This document shows, one piece after another, positions 44,553 to 54,169 of a DNA stretch of 64,000 nt. Both the position numbers and the translations under genes were made by a program. The DNA comes from Faecalibacterium sp. An122. Lineage in GTDB: Bacteria; Bacillota; Clostridia; Oscillospirales; Ruminococcaceae. Below the pieces are notes generated by a model, which did no database searches, was not told where the DNA came from, and was given only the letters and a program-made list of their open reading frames with translations. Where the stretch lies: the NCBI RefSeq assembly GCF_002160895.1, contig NZ_NFLL01000001.1, forward strand, positions 186,001 through 250,000, written 5' to 3'. Every line of letters starts with the position of its first letter. The first letter of the stretch is position 1.

Positions 44553-46466
44553 ATGAGTCGAAATTCACAGTCTATGACACCGATCCAGAAACAGGCAATT
44601 CTTGTATGTGCTGTGTGTGCGCTGGCCATTTTGATTACGGCCAGCGTCACCTATGTACTCCTTTCCACCCGGGGCGGAGATTCCGCCAGCTCGATCCCTC
44701 AGGTCGAGGAGCCGGACGATCTGGCCAACCACTATCAGGTGGACACCCAGTCCTCCGCTCTGCTGACCGAGACGGCAGACGCCGGAGAGGCCTACCTCAA
44801 TGACACCCTGTTCCTGGGCGATTCCAACACCGTTCGTCTGTACAACAACGGCCTGATCACCCTTCAGCAGTTCTGTGCCAAGGAGGGCATCGGCATCCAG
44901 AGCGCCCTCTCGGAGGAGCTGGTCACCTTTAAGGGGACCGATCAGCGCTACACCATGGCCCAGGCCGTGGCGATGATGAAGCCCCGCCATGTGGTTATTA
45001 CCCTGGGCACCAACGACAACGCCATGGAAGTGGAGACCTTCATCGGCTATTATTCGCAGCTGATCCAGGATATCCAGGCCAGCTATCCTTATACCGATAT
45101 TATTGTCAACACCATTCCGCCAGTCCCCCAGGCCCACTCCAACTATCCCTCCATCTCGCAGCAGAAGATCGATGACTTCAACATGGCCCTGCTGACCATG
45201 TGCGAGAACCTGGGTGTCAAGTTCCTCAACAGCGCCGAGGTGCTGAAGGATCCCTCCACCGGCTTTGGTCTGGATGACTACTATATCGGCGGCGATATCC
45301 ACCTCAAGAGCAGCGGCCTGAAGGCAGTTCTGAACTACCTGACCACCCATGCTTATGAGACCGAGGACCGCCGTCCCGATACCAGCAACATTCCCACCCG
45401 TACCCTGGAGTACACCAGCAATCCCAGCGATCCGGTTGCGTCCAGCTCTTCCGAGGCGACCGACGGCGAGACCTTTGAGGCCCGCTACCGCATCGACCAG
45501 ACCGGCGGCACCCTGACCAGCGGCGATTCCTCTGGCCAGACCTCTCTGCTCTTCAATGTGTCTGCGGATGAGTCTGTCACCGTGACGGCTGTCCCGGCCG
45601 AGGGCTACTTCTTTGTCAACTGGAGCGATGGCGTCACCAGCCGCACCCGTACCGACAGCGGCTTCAAACAGAATCTGGATGTGACCGCTGTGTTCTCCCG
45701 CGCCTCGGTGGAAATCTCCGGGCAGGGCTCCGGCATCTTCGGGATGAACTACACCCTGAAAGCCAAGCTGAGCGGCCAGTATGCCAAGGCCGAAAACCTG
45801 CGCTGGTATGTCAACGGCGTTGAATCGGAGGATGCCGCCGGCAAGACCTCCATCACCTTCATTGTGGACCCCGTTCTGGCCAACCAGACCTACAGCGTCT
45901 ATGCTGTCCTGACCTACAACGACAGCCAGGTGGTCAGCAACACCCTAAACATTTCCTTTGACAGCGGCGTGAGCTCTGGTTCTAGCTCGAGCTCCAGCTC
46001 CAGCAGCTCTTCCAGCTCGTCGAGCTCGTCCTCTAGTTCTTCTGGTTCTTCGTCCAGCTCGTCCGGGTCCTCCAGCTCGTCGTCTGAGCCCTCGGAGGAG
46101 GCTTCCGCTTCTTCGTCCACCAGCTCCAGTTCCAGCAGTTCTTCGTCGAGCAGCTCCTCTTCTTCCGGCAGTTCGTCCAGCTCCGGCAGCTCCAGCAGCA
46201 GTTCGAGCTCTACTAGCTCCAGCTCCAGTTCCAACTCTGGTTCAAGCTCCGGGTCCAGCTCGACTTCGAACTCCAGCTCCAATTCCAGCAGCAAGCCTTC
46301 TTCCAGCAGTTCCTCGTCCAGCTCCCAGGCAAGCTCGGTCAATGACGATCCCGAGGCCCCGCGGCCCGGTTCGTCCTCCAGCAGCTCCGCCTCCCGGGGC
46401 GACAGTTCGGATTCTTCCGACAGCGTGCTGGGTGAAGTGATGGACGGCCTGTTCCGGGTGGACTGA
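44553..46466 (+). CDS. Cell-surface GDSL/SGNH hydrolase with serine-rich tail
   Basis: A 637-residue surface protein. A short cytoplasmic start and one membrane helix (about 14-37) anchor it. The SGNH domain (about 80-265) has LFLGDSNTV with catalytic Ser91, the GTND oxyanion block (152-155) and GGDIHL with Asp248/His250. A divergent InlB-like repeat follows (about 305-380, WSDGVTSRTRTD), then an Ig-like strand region (to about 470). Residues 473 to about 600 are nearly all serine, probably a wall-spanning or glycosylated stalk. Related enzymes de-acylate glycans or lipids; the substrate is unknown. Confidence 0.82.
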   Translation: MSRNSQSMTPIQKQAILVCAVCALAILITASVTYVLLSTRGGDSASSIPQVEEPDDLANHYQVDTQSSALLTETADAGEAYLNDTLFLGDSNTVRLYNNGLITLQQFCAKEGIGIQSALSEELVTFKGTDQRYTMAQAVAMMKPRHVVITLGTNDNAMEVETFIGYYSQLIQDIQASYPYTDIIVNTIPPVPQAHSNYPSISQQKIDDFNMALLTMCENLGVKFLNSAEVLKDPSTGFGLDDYYIGGDIHLKSSGLKAVLNYLTTHAYETEDRRPDTSNIPTRTLEYTSNPSDPVASSSSEATDGETFEARYRIDQTGGTLTSGDSSGQTSLLFNVSADESVTVTAVPAEGYFFVNWSDGVTSRTRTDSGFKQNLDVTAVFSRASVEISGQGSGIFGMNYTLKAKLSGQYAKAENLRWYVNGVESEDAAGKTSITFIVDPVLANQTYSVYAVLTYNDSQVVSNTLNISFDSGVSSGSSSSSSSSSSSSSSSSSSSSSGSSSSSSGSSSSSSEPSEEASASSSTSSSSSSSSSSSSSSSGSSSSSGSSSSSSSSTSSSSSSNSGSSSGSSSTSNSSSNSSSKPSSSSSSSSSQASSVNDDPEAPRPGSSSSSSASRGDSSDSSDSVLGEVMDGLFRVD

Positions 46467-46514
46467 TTCCACAGGCACCTCCTGGCTCCTGCCTGCATAG
46501 GCTGAGGTATATCC

Positions 46515-46547
46515 GGATGGCGTCCCCGCAAGGGTGTACAGCCATCC
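46515..46547 (+). other. Hairpin before the 72-residue protein gene
   Basis: GGATGGC (46515-46521) pairs with GCCATCC (46541-46547). No T-run follows, so it may separate or stabilise the mRNA. Confidence 0.4.
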
Positions 46548-46580
46548 CCAAAGCCCTGTAGGAGAGGAGGAACCCCAAGG

Positions 46581-46799
46581 ATGCAGCAGGAAGATTTTGT
46601 CGTCAGCAAGCCTGGCTTCGGCAATGTGACCGACGGCAGCGTCGATTTCTATGAGATGGAATGGGAGATTGTAGATCCCGGCCCCATCGAGGATGATGGC
46701 TGCGGCTGTGGCGGCGAGACACCCGTGGATCGCCGCTGCATTGACAACCGGCCCCAGCAGACCGACGATGCGGGCGGGTACGCGATGGTAAACGAGTGA
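46581..46799 (+). CDS. Hypothetical 72-residue acidic protein
   Basis: A small frame with good ribosome site (GGAGAGGAGG, about 11 nt before ATG 46581). The product is acidic, with DDGCGCGGETPVDRRC containing three cysteines. I do not recognise a family. It follows the serine-tailed esterase, with a hairpin (46515-46547) in between that lacks a T-run. Not membrane-associated. Coding is supported by the ribosome site, codon use and the absence of a better alternative. Confidence 0.55.
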   Translation: MQQEDFVVSKPGFGNVTDGSVDFYEMEWEIVDPGPIEDDGCGCGGETPVDRRCIDNRPQQTDDAGGYAMVNE

Positions 46800-46873
46800 T
46801 ACGACAGGGCCAGCTCTGCGTAAACGGGGCTGGCTTTGCCTTGTAAAAGACATTTGAAAGAGAGGGAAGACGT

Positions 46874-47614
46874 ATGGCAAAATACTACTGCATTTTATTC
46901 GATGCAGACAACACCCTGCTGGACTTTGATGCGGCCGAGAGCAAGGCTCTGGCCGAAACCCTGGCCCAGTACAACATTGAGCCTTCCAACGAGAACGTAC
47001 AAAAGTACCGCGAAATCAACGAGGGCCTCTGGCGTCAGCTGGAAAAAGGCCAGATTCGCCGCGACAAGCTGATGAATGAGCGTTTTACCCGCTTTTTGAA
47101 GGAGATCGGCGCAGCCGGCAACGGCGCAGAGATGAACCGCTATTATCTCAATCAGCTGTCCACCCATCCCGACCTGATGCCGGGCAGCGTTTTGGATGTG
47201 CTGCATGAGCTGGCGGAGGTGTCCACCCTGGCCATCGTCACCAACGGCTTTGACAAAGTCCAGAGCCGCCGTGTGAAGGAGTCCGGCGTGGCGGCTTTCA
47301 TGGAGGAGGTCTTTGTGTCCGAGCGGTCGGACAGCGAAAAGCCCAATCGCAAGATTTTTGATACCTCCCTCAAAACCCTGGGGGTGGAGAACCGCGAGCA
47401 CGTGCTGGTGGTGGGCGACAGCCTGACCAGCGATATCCAGGGCGGCATCAATGCCGGGCTGGATACCTGCTGGCTCAACCGGGCCCATGCGGAAAATCCG
47501 GGCCAGGTCAGCCCGACCTATGAGATCGACGCCCTGGAGCAGCTCTATCCCATCGTCATGGAACCGGATGAGCTGGCCCGCGTGGGGCAGAAAAACCGGC
47601 GTCATCAGGTCTGA
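46874..47614 (+). CDS. yjjG: YjjG-type noncanonical pyrimidine nucleotidase (HAD)
   Basis: A 246-residue HAD phosphatase. LFDADNTLLDFDAAE is the YjjG signature, with Asp9 and Asp11 of motif I. AIVTNGF is motif II, SEKPNRKIFD holds the motif III lysine, and VLVVGDSLTSDIQGG is motif IV. In Escherichia coli YjjG removes phosphate from dUMP and modified pyrimidine monophosphates, cleaning the nucleotide pool. AGAGAGGGAAG precedes ATG 46874. 54 nt upstream of the ABC-F gene. Confidence 0.9.
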   Translation: MAKYYCILFDADNTLLDFDAAESKALAETLAQYNIEPSNENVQKYREINEGLWRQLEKGQIRRDKLMNERFTRFLKEIGAAGNGAEMNRYYLNQLSTHPDLMPGSVLDVLHELAEVSTLAIVTNGFDKVQSRRVKESGVAAFMEEVFVSERSDSEKPNRKIFDTSLKTLGVENREHVLVVGDSLTSDIQGGINAGLDTCWLNRAHAENPGQVSPTYEIDALEQLYPIVMEPDELARVGQKNRRHQV

Positions 47615-47668
47615 GGTTTCTGAACACAGAACCCCGGACCCCGACGCAGAGTGTGGGGAAGAAAAACG

Positions 47669-49576
47669 ATGTTGATGAATCTGGAACATATCGGCAAGAC
47701 GTTTGGGGAGAAGATCGTGCTGGAGAACGTGACGGCCAGTGTCGAGCGGGAAGACCGCATCGGCATCGTGGGCCAGAACGGCGCCGGCAAGACCACCCTT
47801 CTCAAAATCCTGACCGGTGAATACACCGACTATAACGGCGAGTTCAGCCTGACTCACGGCGTCACCCTGGGGTATCTGGCCCAGAACGCCAAGCTGGACA
47901 ACACCCTGGATGTCTACGGCGAGATGCGCTCCACCTTTGCGCCAGTGCTGGACGCCATGGCGCAGATGCAGATTGTGGAGAAAAAGATGGCCGTCAACCA
48001 GACGGACCCGGCCCTTTTGGAGCAGCACGCCGCCCTTCAGGCGGTGGTGGACGCCGCCGACGGCTACCACATGGATGTAAACATCAAGAAGGTGCTGGGC
48101 GGCATGGGATTTCCTCAGGATACCTGGGGGAAGAACGTAGGGGTCCTGTCGGGCGGCGAGCTGACCCGTCTGCGGATTGCAAAGCTGCTGCTGGAAAAGC
48201 CCGACATCTTGATCCTGGATGAGCCCACCAACCACCTGGATTTCACCACCATGGAGTGGCTGGAAAATTACCTGAAAGGCTATTCCGGCGCGGTGCTGGT
48301 GGTCAGCCATGACCGCTATTTCCTGGACAACGTCTGTACCAAGATCTGGGAAGTCTCGGGCCACAGCATGACCACCTATAAGGGCAACTTCTCGGCCTAT
48401 CTGCCTCAGAAAGAGGCTGCCGATGCCCTGCGCCAGAAGCAGCACGACGCCGACGTAGCCCTGGCGGAGAAACTGCAGGACTATATCGACCGGAACCTGG
48501 TACGGGCCTCCACCACCAAAATGGCCCAGAGCCGCCGCAAACAGCTGGAGAAGCTGGAGATCACCGAAGCGCCCAAAGACGAAACCAACAAGCTGAATTT
48601 TCGCTTTGAGTACGACGTGGAGCCCTGGAACGAGCTGGTCATCCTGAAAAACCTGACCATCCGCATCGGGGACCGGGTTTTGCTGGAACCCTTTACCTAT
48701 ACCGTCTGCCGCGGCCAGCGTCTGGTGATTGCCGGCCCCAACGGCGCAGGCAAGTCCACCCTGATGCAGGTGCTGGACGGCCGCCGGCGTCCCTCGGGCG
48801 GCATGGTCCGTCTGGGCACCGGTGCACGGCCCAGCATCTTTGAACAGCAGCAGCACCGCGCCGGCGCAGGCCGAGTGATCGACGCCATCTGGGACAAATA
48901 CCCCCAGATGACCGAGCTGGAAGTCCGCAGCCACCTGGCGCGGCTGGGCTTCCGGGGGGAGAACGTCTTTAAGGACTGCGCTTCTCTGTCGGGCGGCGAG
49001 CTGGCCCGTCTCCGCTTTGCGGAGATCGTGCTGGAGCGGCCCAATCTGCTGTTCCTGGACGAGCCCACCAACCACCTGGACATCTACACCCGTGAGAACC
49101 TGACCGAGGCCCTGATGGCCTATACCGGCACCCTGCTGCTGGTCACCCATGACCGTCACCTGATGAACAGTCTGGCCTGCCCCATCCTCTATCTGGAGGA
49201 CGGCAAAGCCACCCTCTATCCCAGCTACGACGCCCTGATGGGCCGTGCCGCCCCGGCTGCGCAAGTCCAGGAAAAGGCCGACACTGTGAAAGTCGGCTAC
49301 GGCAAAGAGCAGCGCCGCCGCCGTGCCGAGCTGCGGGCCAAGATCAAGGCCTGTGAAGAGGAGATGGAGAAGTGCGGCGCCCGCGAGGTGGAGCTGGACA
49401 ACGAAATCAACTCGCCGGAGGTCTACAACGATCCCCAGCTGCTGCGCCAGAAGAGCGACGAGCTGGAAGATCTGCGTTTCCATCAGGAGGAGCTCTTTGC
49501 CGCCTGGGAGGCCGCCGTCGAGGAGCAGGAGCAGTATGAACGTTCGCTTGAATCAACCGAGAGCAGCGGGGACTGA
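47669..49576 (+). CDS. ABC-F family ATPase (Uup/YdiF-like)
   Basis: A 635-residue soluble twin-ATPase without membrane domains. Two Walker A motifs (GQNGAGKTT and GPNGAGKST), two signatures (VLSGGELTRLR and SLSGGELARLR) and two Walker B motifs (LILDEPTNHLD and LFLDEPTNHLD) are intact. The interdomain linker has the RRKQLEKLE-type coiled arm. A C-terminal coiled coil (about 545-635) resembles Uup. ABC-F proteins act on the ribosome; a specific antibiotic-resistance role is not indicated. ATG 47669 has GGGGAAG upstream. Confidence 0.92.
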   Translation: MLMNLEHIGKTFGEKIVLENVTASVEREDRIGIVGQNGAGKTTLLKILTGEYTDYNGEFSLTHGVTLGYLAQNAKLDNTLDVYGEMRSTFAPVLDAMAQMQIVEKKMAVNQTDPALLEQHAALQAVVDAADGYHMDVNIKKVLGGMGFPQDTWGKNVGVLSGGELTRLRIAKLLLEKPDILILDEPTNHLDFTTMEWLENYLKGYSGAVLVVSHDRYFLDNVCTKIWEVSGHSMTTYKGNFSAYLPQKEAADALRQKQHDADVALAEKLQDYIDRNLVRASTTKMAQSRRKQLEKLEITEAPKDETNKLNFRFEYDVEPWNELVILKNLTIRIGDRVLLEPFTYTVCRGQRLVIAGPNGAGKSTLMQVLDGRRRPSGGMVRLGTGARPSIFEQQQHRAGAGRVIDAIWDKYPQMTELEVRSHLARLGFRGENVFKDCASLSGGELARLRFAEIVLERPNLLFLDEPTNHLDIYTRENLTEALMAYTGTLLLVTHDRHLMNSLACPILYLEDGKATLYPSYDALMGRAAPAAQVQEKADTVKVGYGKEQRRRRAELRAKIKACEEEMEKCGAREVELDNEINSPEVYNDPQLLRQKSDELEDLRFHQEELFAAWEAAVEEQEQYERSLESTESSGD

Positions 49577-49596
49577 TGCCCCGCAGGAGGCAGCCC

Positions 49597-50136
49597 ATGC
49601 GTAGGCAGGAGAGAAGTAAAGCCAAACAGATTGCCCTTTCGGGGATGCTCTTTGCCCTGGCCATGGCCCTTTCTTTCGCCGAGGGCACCCTCACCATCCC
49701 GGGCCTGCTGCCCGGCATGAAGCTGGGTCTGGCCAACGTGGTGGTGATGTACGCCCTGCTGTTCATGGGCCCCAAACAGGCCCTGATTCTGGATCTGCTC
49801 AAGGCGCTGTTTGTCTTTCTGGTTTCAGGTCCCACGGCGGGATTCCTCTCCCTGTGCGGCGGCCTGCTGTCGCTGCTGGTGATGTGGCTGCTGTACGATG
49901 TGCTGCCGCTGCGTCCCACCTGGTTCATCCTGTCGGTCTGCGGCGCCTTTGCTCACAATGTAGGCCAGCTGCTGGGGGCGGGAGTGATTATTTCCTCCTC
50001 CATGTCCCTCTACTATGCGCCGGTGATGCTGGTGCTGGGCTTGGCGATGGGCGCCCTGACGGCCCTGATTCTGCGGGCCCTGTTGCCGGCACTGGACAAG
50101 CTGGGCTATAATATAAGGGAACGGAAGCAAGGATAA
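49597..50136 (+). CDS. HepI/Gx-transporter-like membrane protein
   Basis: A 179-residue membrane protein with about five helices. ALSFAEGTLTIPGLLPGMKLGLANVV and FLVSGPTAGFLSLCGG match the heptaprenyl-diphosphate-synthase component I family, now viewed as ECF-type or Gx transporter proteins. I start it at ATG 49597, where GCAGGAGG lies 7 nt upstream; the frame opens at 49576 but that lies inside the ABC-F stop. Follows the ABC-F gene by 20 nt; co-transcription likely. Substrate unknown. Confidence 0.82.
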   Translation: MRRQERSKAKQIALSGMLFALAMALSFAEGTLTIPGLLPGMKLGLANVVVMYALLFMGPKQALILDLLKALFVFLVSGPTAGFLSLCGGLLSLLVMWLLYDVLPLRPTWFILSVCGAFAHNVGQLLGAGVIISSSMSLYYAPVMLVLGLAMGALTALILRALLPALDKLGYNIRERKQG

Positions 50137-50200
50137 AGAAGGCTGCGGCGGATGGAAAAACTTTGCGGCCCCGCTTCGCTGGCAAAAGCAGTGGGACCCA

Positions 50201-50229
50201 TTGCAACCGCCGCCGCAACCCGTTATAAT
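50201..50229 (+). promoter_or_regulatory. Promoter of lon
   Basis: TTGCAA (50201-50206), 17-nt spacer, perfect TATAAT (50224-50229). No CIRCE or CtsR-box (A/GGTCAAA) repeat is visible. Confidence 0.8.
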
Positions 50230-50230
50230 A

Positions 50231-50308
50231 CAGGGACAAGGCAGCACACTGCTGCCGGACCCTGCAAAAGAACAAAAGGCTGTGCCCATTGTCAAACCGG
50301 GGCACAGC
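50231..50308 (+). promoter_or_regulatory. Two consecutive hairpins in the lon 5' UTR
   Basis: The first stem combines CAGGG/CCCTG and GGCAGC/GCTGCC (about 50231-50264). The second pairs GCTGTGCCC (50279-50287) with GGGCACAGC (50300-50308), followed by TTT and then the GGGAGG ribosome site at 50312-50317. Confidence 0.55.
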
Positions 50309-50323
50309 TTTGGGAGGTTCACA

Positions 50324-52774
50324 ATGTCTGAGAAAGTAACGATCAAGGTGGAGCGGCAGACGCTTCATCTTCCTGCCATTGCCCTGCGCGGGCTGGTGGT
50401 CTTCCCAAACAACCTGGTTCACTTTGAAGTGGGCCGTGAAAAGAGCATCGCCGCCATTGAGTGGGCGATGAGCAACAATTCCAATGTATTTCTGGTCGCC
50501 CAGAAACGGATGGACACCGACGAGCCCACCCACGACGACCTGTTTACTTATGGCGTGGTGTCCGAGATCAAGCAGATTCTGCGGGTTTCGGACGACCTGG
50601 TCCGGGTTCTGGTGGAGGGCAAGTACCGCGCCAAGATGATCGACCTGGACAGCGACGGCAAGTTCCTGCTGGCAGCAGTCCAGCAGGCCCCGGTCCGCGG
50701 CGCCAAGGAGGAGAACGCTCTCCAGACCGACGCCCTGGTCCGCACCCTCAAAAGCGTCTTTGACGAGTACCTGTCCCTGAACCAGCGTCTGGCCAAGGAT
50801 GTGGTGTTCGCCATCGTCTCCAACGACGACCCCGTCTTTTTGAGCGAATATGTCCCCGCCAACCTGCTGCTCCGCTATGAGGACAAGCAGGCGGTGATGG
50901 ATGAAAACACCCTGACCGGCCGTCTGGAAAAACTGATCGAGCTGCTGCGCCGGGAGTGCCAGGTCATGCAGATCGAAAAAGAGATCTCGGACAAGGTCAA
51001 TGAGTCCATGGACAAAAACCAGCGGGACTACTACCTCCACGAGCAGTTGAACATCATCAGCAGCGAGCTGGGGGAAGGGGATGACACCCACGCTGAGGCC
51101 GACGAGTACCGCCGCCGGATCACCGAGCTCCATCTGGAAGCCGACAGCGAGAAAAAGCTGCTGAAAGAGGTAGACCGTCTGGCCAAGATGCAGGGCAGCA
51201 ACCAGGAGGCAACCGTCATTCGCACCTACCTGGACACCTGCCTGGATCTGCCCTGGAACACCTTCACCGAGGACGACCTGGACATCGTCAAGGCCCAGCA
51301 GATTCTGGACCACGACCACTATGGCCTGAAAAAGGTCAAGGACCGGATTCTGGAGCTGCTGGCCGTCCGTAAACTGGCCCCCGACGTCAAGGCTCAGATC
51401 ATCTGCCTGGTGGGCCCTCCGGGCGTGGGCAAAACCAGCATCGCCCGGTCCATTGCCTCCTGCCTGAACCGCAAGTATGTCCGCCTGAGCCTGGGCGGCG
51501 TGCGGGATGAGGCGGAAATCCGCGGCCACCGCCGCACCTACATCGGCGCCATGCCGGGCAAGATCATCAGCGCCATGATCACCGCCAAGAGCCAGAATCC
51601 CCTGATCCTGCTGGACGAGATCGACAAGCTGGCCGGGGATTTCCGCGGCGATCCGGCAGCTGCCCTGCTGGAAGCTTTGGACCCCGAGCAGAACAACACC
51701 TTCAAGGATCATTTCCTGGATATTCCCTATGACCTGAGCCACGTTCTGTTCATCACCACCGCCAACGACCTGGGCAGCATTCCCGGCCCGCTGCGGGACC
51801 GTATGGACGTCATTGAGCTGCCCAGCTACACCCGCGTGGAGAAGTACAACATTGCCCGCCGCCATCTGCTGCCCAAGCAGCTGGAGCTCTGCGGCCTGAC
51901 CGGCAAGGTGACACTGTCCCAGGGTGCGCTGTACGGCATCATCGACGGCTACACCCGGGAAGCAGGCGTCCGCAGCCTGGAGCGCACCATTACCAGCGTC
52001 CTGCGCAAATGCGCCCGCAAGATTGCCGCAGGGGAGACCGAGAGCGTCTCGGTGACCACCTCCATGCTGGAGGAACTTCTGGGACCCCGGATGGTCAAGC
52101 CGGAGTTCCTCAACCGGGACAACGCCGTAGGCATCGCCAACGGCCTGGCCTGGACCAGCGTGGGCGGCGAGACCCTGCCCATTGAGGTACAGGTCATTGA
52201 GGACGGCTCGGGCAAAATCACCGTCACCGGTTCTCTGGGCGACGTGATGAAGGAGAGCGCTCAGCTGGCCATCACCTACGCCCGGGTTCACGCTGCAGAG
52301 TACGGCATCGACACCGAGAAGCTCAAGAAGTGCGACCTGCACATTCACGCCCCCGAGGGCGCCATTCCCAAGGACGGGCCTTCGGCCGGCGTCACCCTGA
52401 CCACGGCTCTGATTTCCTGCCTGTCCGGCCGGCCGGTGCGGGGCGATGTGGCCATGACCGGCGAGATCACCCTGCACGGCAACGTGCTGGCCATCGGCGG
52501 CCTGCGTGAAAAGAGCATGGCAGCCTACCGCGAGGGGATGAAGCTGGTGCTGATCCCCAAGGACAACGAGAGCGACCTGTACGATGTGGACGACGAGGTC
52601 AAGGAGAATATCCAGTTCATGCCGGTTTCCAACCTGAAACAGGTGCTGGACACCGCCCTGCTCAAGACCCCTCAACCCATGCCCGCACGGCGCACCCGCG
52701 CCCGCAAAACCAAAACCCCGGACGCCATCCTGCCGCCGGCGGACAAGACGCCGCAGCCGGGAGTCGTCTGCTGA
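50324..52774 (+). CDS. lon: ATP-dependent protease Lon
   Basis: An 816-residue cytoplasmic protease that degrades misfolded and regulatory proteins. The N-terminal substrate domain (about 12-200) begins [15 protein letters not shown]. Walker [10 protein letters not shown] is at 364-372. Walker B (LILLDEIDK) follows. The protease domain has Ser687 in [10 protein letters not shown], the catalytic serine of the Ser-Lys dyad. Usual family length. I start it at ATG 50324 behind GGGAGG; the earlier open frame crosses the promoter. Heads a likely operon with engB, a methyltransferase and hslO. Confidence 0.97.
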   Translation: MSEKVTIKVERQTLHLPAIALRGLVVFPNNLVHFEVGREKSIAAIEWAMSNNSNVFLVAQKRMDTDEPTHDDLFTYGVVSEIKQILRVSDDLVRVLVEGKYRAKMIDLDSDGKFLLAAVQQAPVRGAKEENALQTDALVRTLKSVFDEYLSLNQRLAKDVVFAIVSNDDPVFLSEYVPANLLLRYEDKQAVMDENTLTGRLEKLIELLRRECQVMQIEKEISDKVNESMDKNQRDYYLHEQLNIISSELGEGDDTHAEADEYRRRITELHLEADSEKKLLKEVDRLAKMQGSNQEATVIRTYLDTCLDLPWNTFTEDDLDIVKAQQILDHDHYGLKKVKDRILELLAVRKLAPDVKAQIICLVGPPGVGKTSIARSIASCLNRKYVRLSLGGVRDEAEIRGHRRTYIGAMPGKIISAMITAKSQNPLILLDEIDKLAGDFRGDPAAALLEALDPEQNNTFKDHFLDIPYDLSHVLFITTANDLGSIPGPLRDRMDVIELPSYTRVEKYNIARRHLLPKQLELCGLTGKVTLSQGALYGIIDGYTREAGVRSLERTITSVLRKCARKIAAGETESVSVTTSMLEELLGPRMVKPEFLNRDNAVGIANGLAWTSVGGETLPIEVQVIEDGSGKITVTGSLGDVMKESAQLAITYARVHAAEYGIDTEKLKKCDLHIHAPEGAIPKDGPSAGVTLTTALISCLSGRPVRGDVAMTGEITLHGNVLAIGGLREKSMAAYREGMKLVLIPKDNESDLYDVDDEVKENIQFMPVSNLKQVLDTALLKTPQPMPARRTRARKTKTPDAILPPADKTPQPGVVC

Positions 52775-52797
52775 ACCAGACCGGATGAGGAGAGAAT

Positions 52798-53415
52798 ATG
52801 AACTACAACAAAGCGGACTTTCTGGCCAGCTATGGCATTTCGAGCCAGCTGCCTGCCAGTGACCGGCCGGAGATCAGCTTTTCGGGCCGGTCCAATGTGG
52901 GCAAATCCAGCTTGATCAACAAGCTCTGCAACCGCAAAAACCTGGCCCGCGTGTCCAGTACGCCGGGCAAAACCGCCACCATCAACTTCTATGGGGTGGA
53001 TAACTGCTACTTTGTGGACCTGCCCGGGTACGGCTACGCCAAGGTCAGCAACGCCGACCGCCAGCGCTGGGACGAGCTGATCAACAGCTATTTTGATGCA
53101 GCCCGCCACCACACCCTGCTGGTCCAGCTGATCGACTGCCGCCACGACATCAGCGCCGACGATGCCCAGATGCTGCGGTATCTGCACTATCATCGGATTC
53201 CCTATGTGGTGGCCCTGACCAAGGGTGACAAGCTGAAAAAGAGCCAGATGGAGTCGACCCGCCAGGCCTTTGAAAAGGTCTGTCTGGCCTATGGCTGCCA
53301 GGCGGTGGTCCTGACCAGCGCCGAGAGCGGCAGCGGCATTCCTGAGCTGCAGGCAATTCTGGACGCCGCCGTGACCGGCGCTCTGGCGGATGGGGAGCAG
53401 ACCGATGGCGTATAA
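52798..53415 (+). CDS. engB: Ribosome-biogenesis GTPase EngB/YsxC/YihA
   Basis: A 205-residue GTPase for late 50S assembly. G1 GRSNVGKSS, the switch-I STPGKTATINFY, G3 VDLPGYGYAKV, G4 TKGD and G5 SAESGSG are present. GAGGAGAG precedes ATG 52798, 23 nt after lon; lon-engB is a conserved pairing in Firmicutes. It overlaps the methyltransferase start by 11 nt. Confidence 0.95.
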   Translation: MNYNKADFLASYGISSQLPASDRPEISFSGRSNVGKSSLINKLCNRKNLARVSSTPGKTATINFYGVDNCYFVDLPGYGYAKVSNADRQRWDELINSYFDAARHHTLLVQLIDCRHDISADDAQMLRYLHYHRIPYVVALTKGDKLKKSQMESTRQAFEKVCLAYGCQAVVLTSAESGSGIPELQAILDAAVTGALADGEQTDGV

Positions 53416-54169
53416 CGAGTTTGCCTATTTCTACGACTCCTTCAACGAGGACGCCGACTACGAAACCCTGTACCGGCACGTCCGGCAGGAGCTGGAAAAC
53501 CACGGCATCTGGGACGGCATTCTGGCTGACTTGGGCTGCGGCACCGGAGAACTGACCCTCATGCTGGCCCAGGCCGGCTATGAGATGATCGCCATTGACC
53601 AGTCGGAAGAAATGCTCTGTGTGGTCCGGGACAAGGCCGACCAGCTGGAGCTCACCAATCATCTGCTGCTGCTCCAGCAGGATCTGTGCAGCCTGGATCT
53701 GTACGGCACCATCCGGGGCGCGGTGTCCACCTTTGATACCTTCAACCATCTGCCGTCGCTGGATGCTGCCATTGCCAACGCCGCCTTTTTCATGGAGAAG
53801 GGCGGGGTACTGCTGTTCGACATGAACACCCCCTACAAGCATCAAAACGTTCTGGGCAACAACACCTTCACCTTTGAAGGGGAGGAAGCCGGCTGTGTCT
53901 GGCGCAACCAGATCGAGGACGGCGGCAAGCGGGTCCGGATTTCTCTGGACATCGACGACCGCGAAAACGGTGAATCCTTCCATGAGGAATTCTGCGAGTA
54001 CACCTACGAGCTGGCCGAGATCCGCGCCGCGCTGGAGCGGCACGGCTTCACTTTGGAGTCGGTCTGCGATGGGGAGACCTTCGGCCCCCTGACCGAGACC
54101 AGCGAACGGTACTTTTTCTGCGCGGTCAAAAACTACACACAGCTGGAGGGAGAAGAATGTCTGAACTGA
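53405..54169 (+). CDS. SAM-dependent class I methyltransferase
   Basis: A 254-residue methyltransferase of the Rossmann type. Motif I ADLGCGTGELTL is at about 41-52, then AIDQSEEML (acidic residue for the SAM ribose) and STFDTFNHLPS. It starts MAYNEFAYFYDSF, common in Firmicute YqeM-like methyltransferases. I start it at ATG 53405; the earlier in-frame ATG at 53390 lacks a ribosome site. It overlaps engB by 11 nt and hslO by 13 nt. Substrate unknown. Confidence 0.85.
   Translation: MAYNEFAYFYDSFNEDADYETLYRHVRQELENHGIWDGILADLGCGTGELTLMLAQAGYEMIAIDQSEEMLCVVRDKADQLELTNHLLLLQQDLCSLDLYGTIRGAVSTFDTFNHLPSLDAAIANAAFFMEKGGVLLFDMNTPYKHQNVLGNNTFTFEGEEAGCVWRNQIEDGGKRVRISLDIDDRENGESFHEEFCEYTYELAEIRAALERHGFTLESVCDGETFGPLTETSERYFFCAVKNYTQLEGEECLN

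Noticed and set aside
45971-46330. Serine-codon region as a CRISPR array or tandem repeat
   Set aside because: It is in frame with a surface protein. Codons are varied with no constant repeat/spacer lengths.
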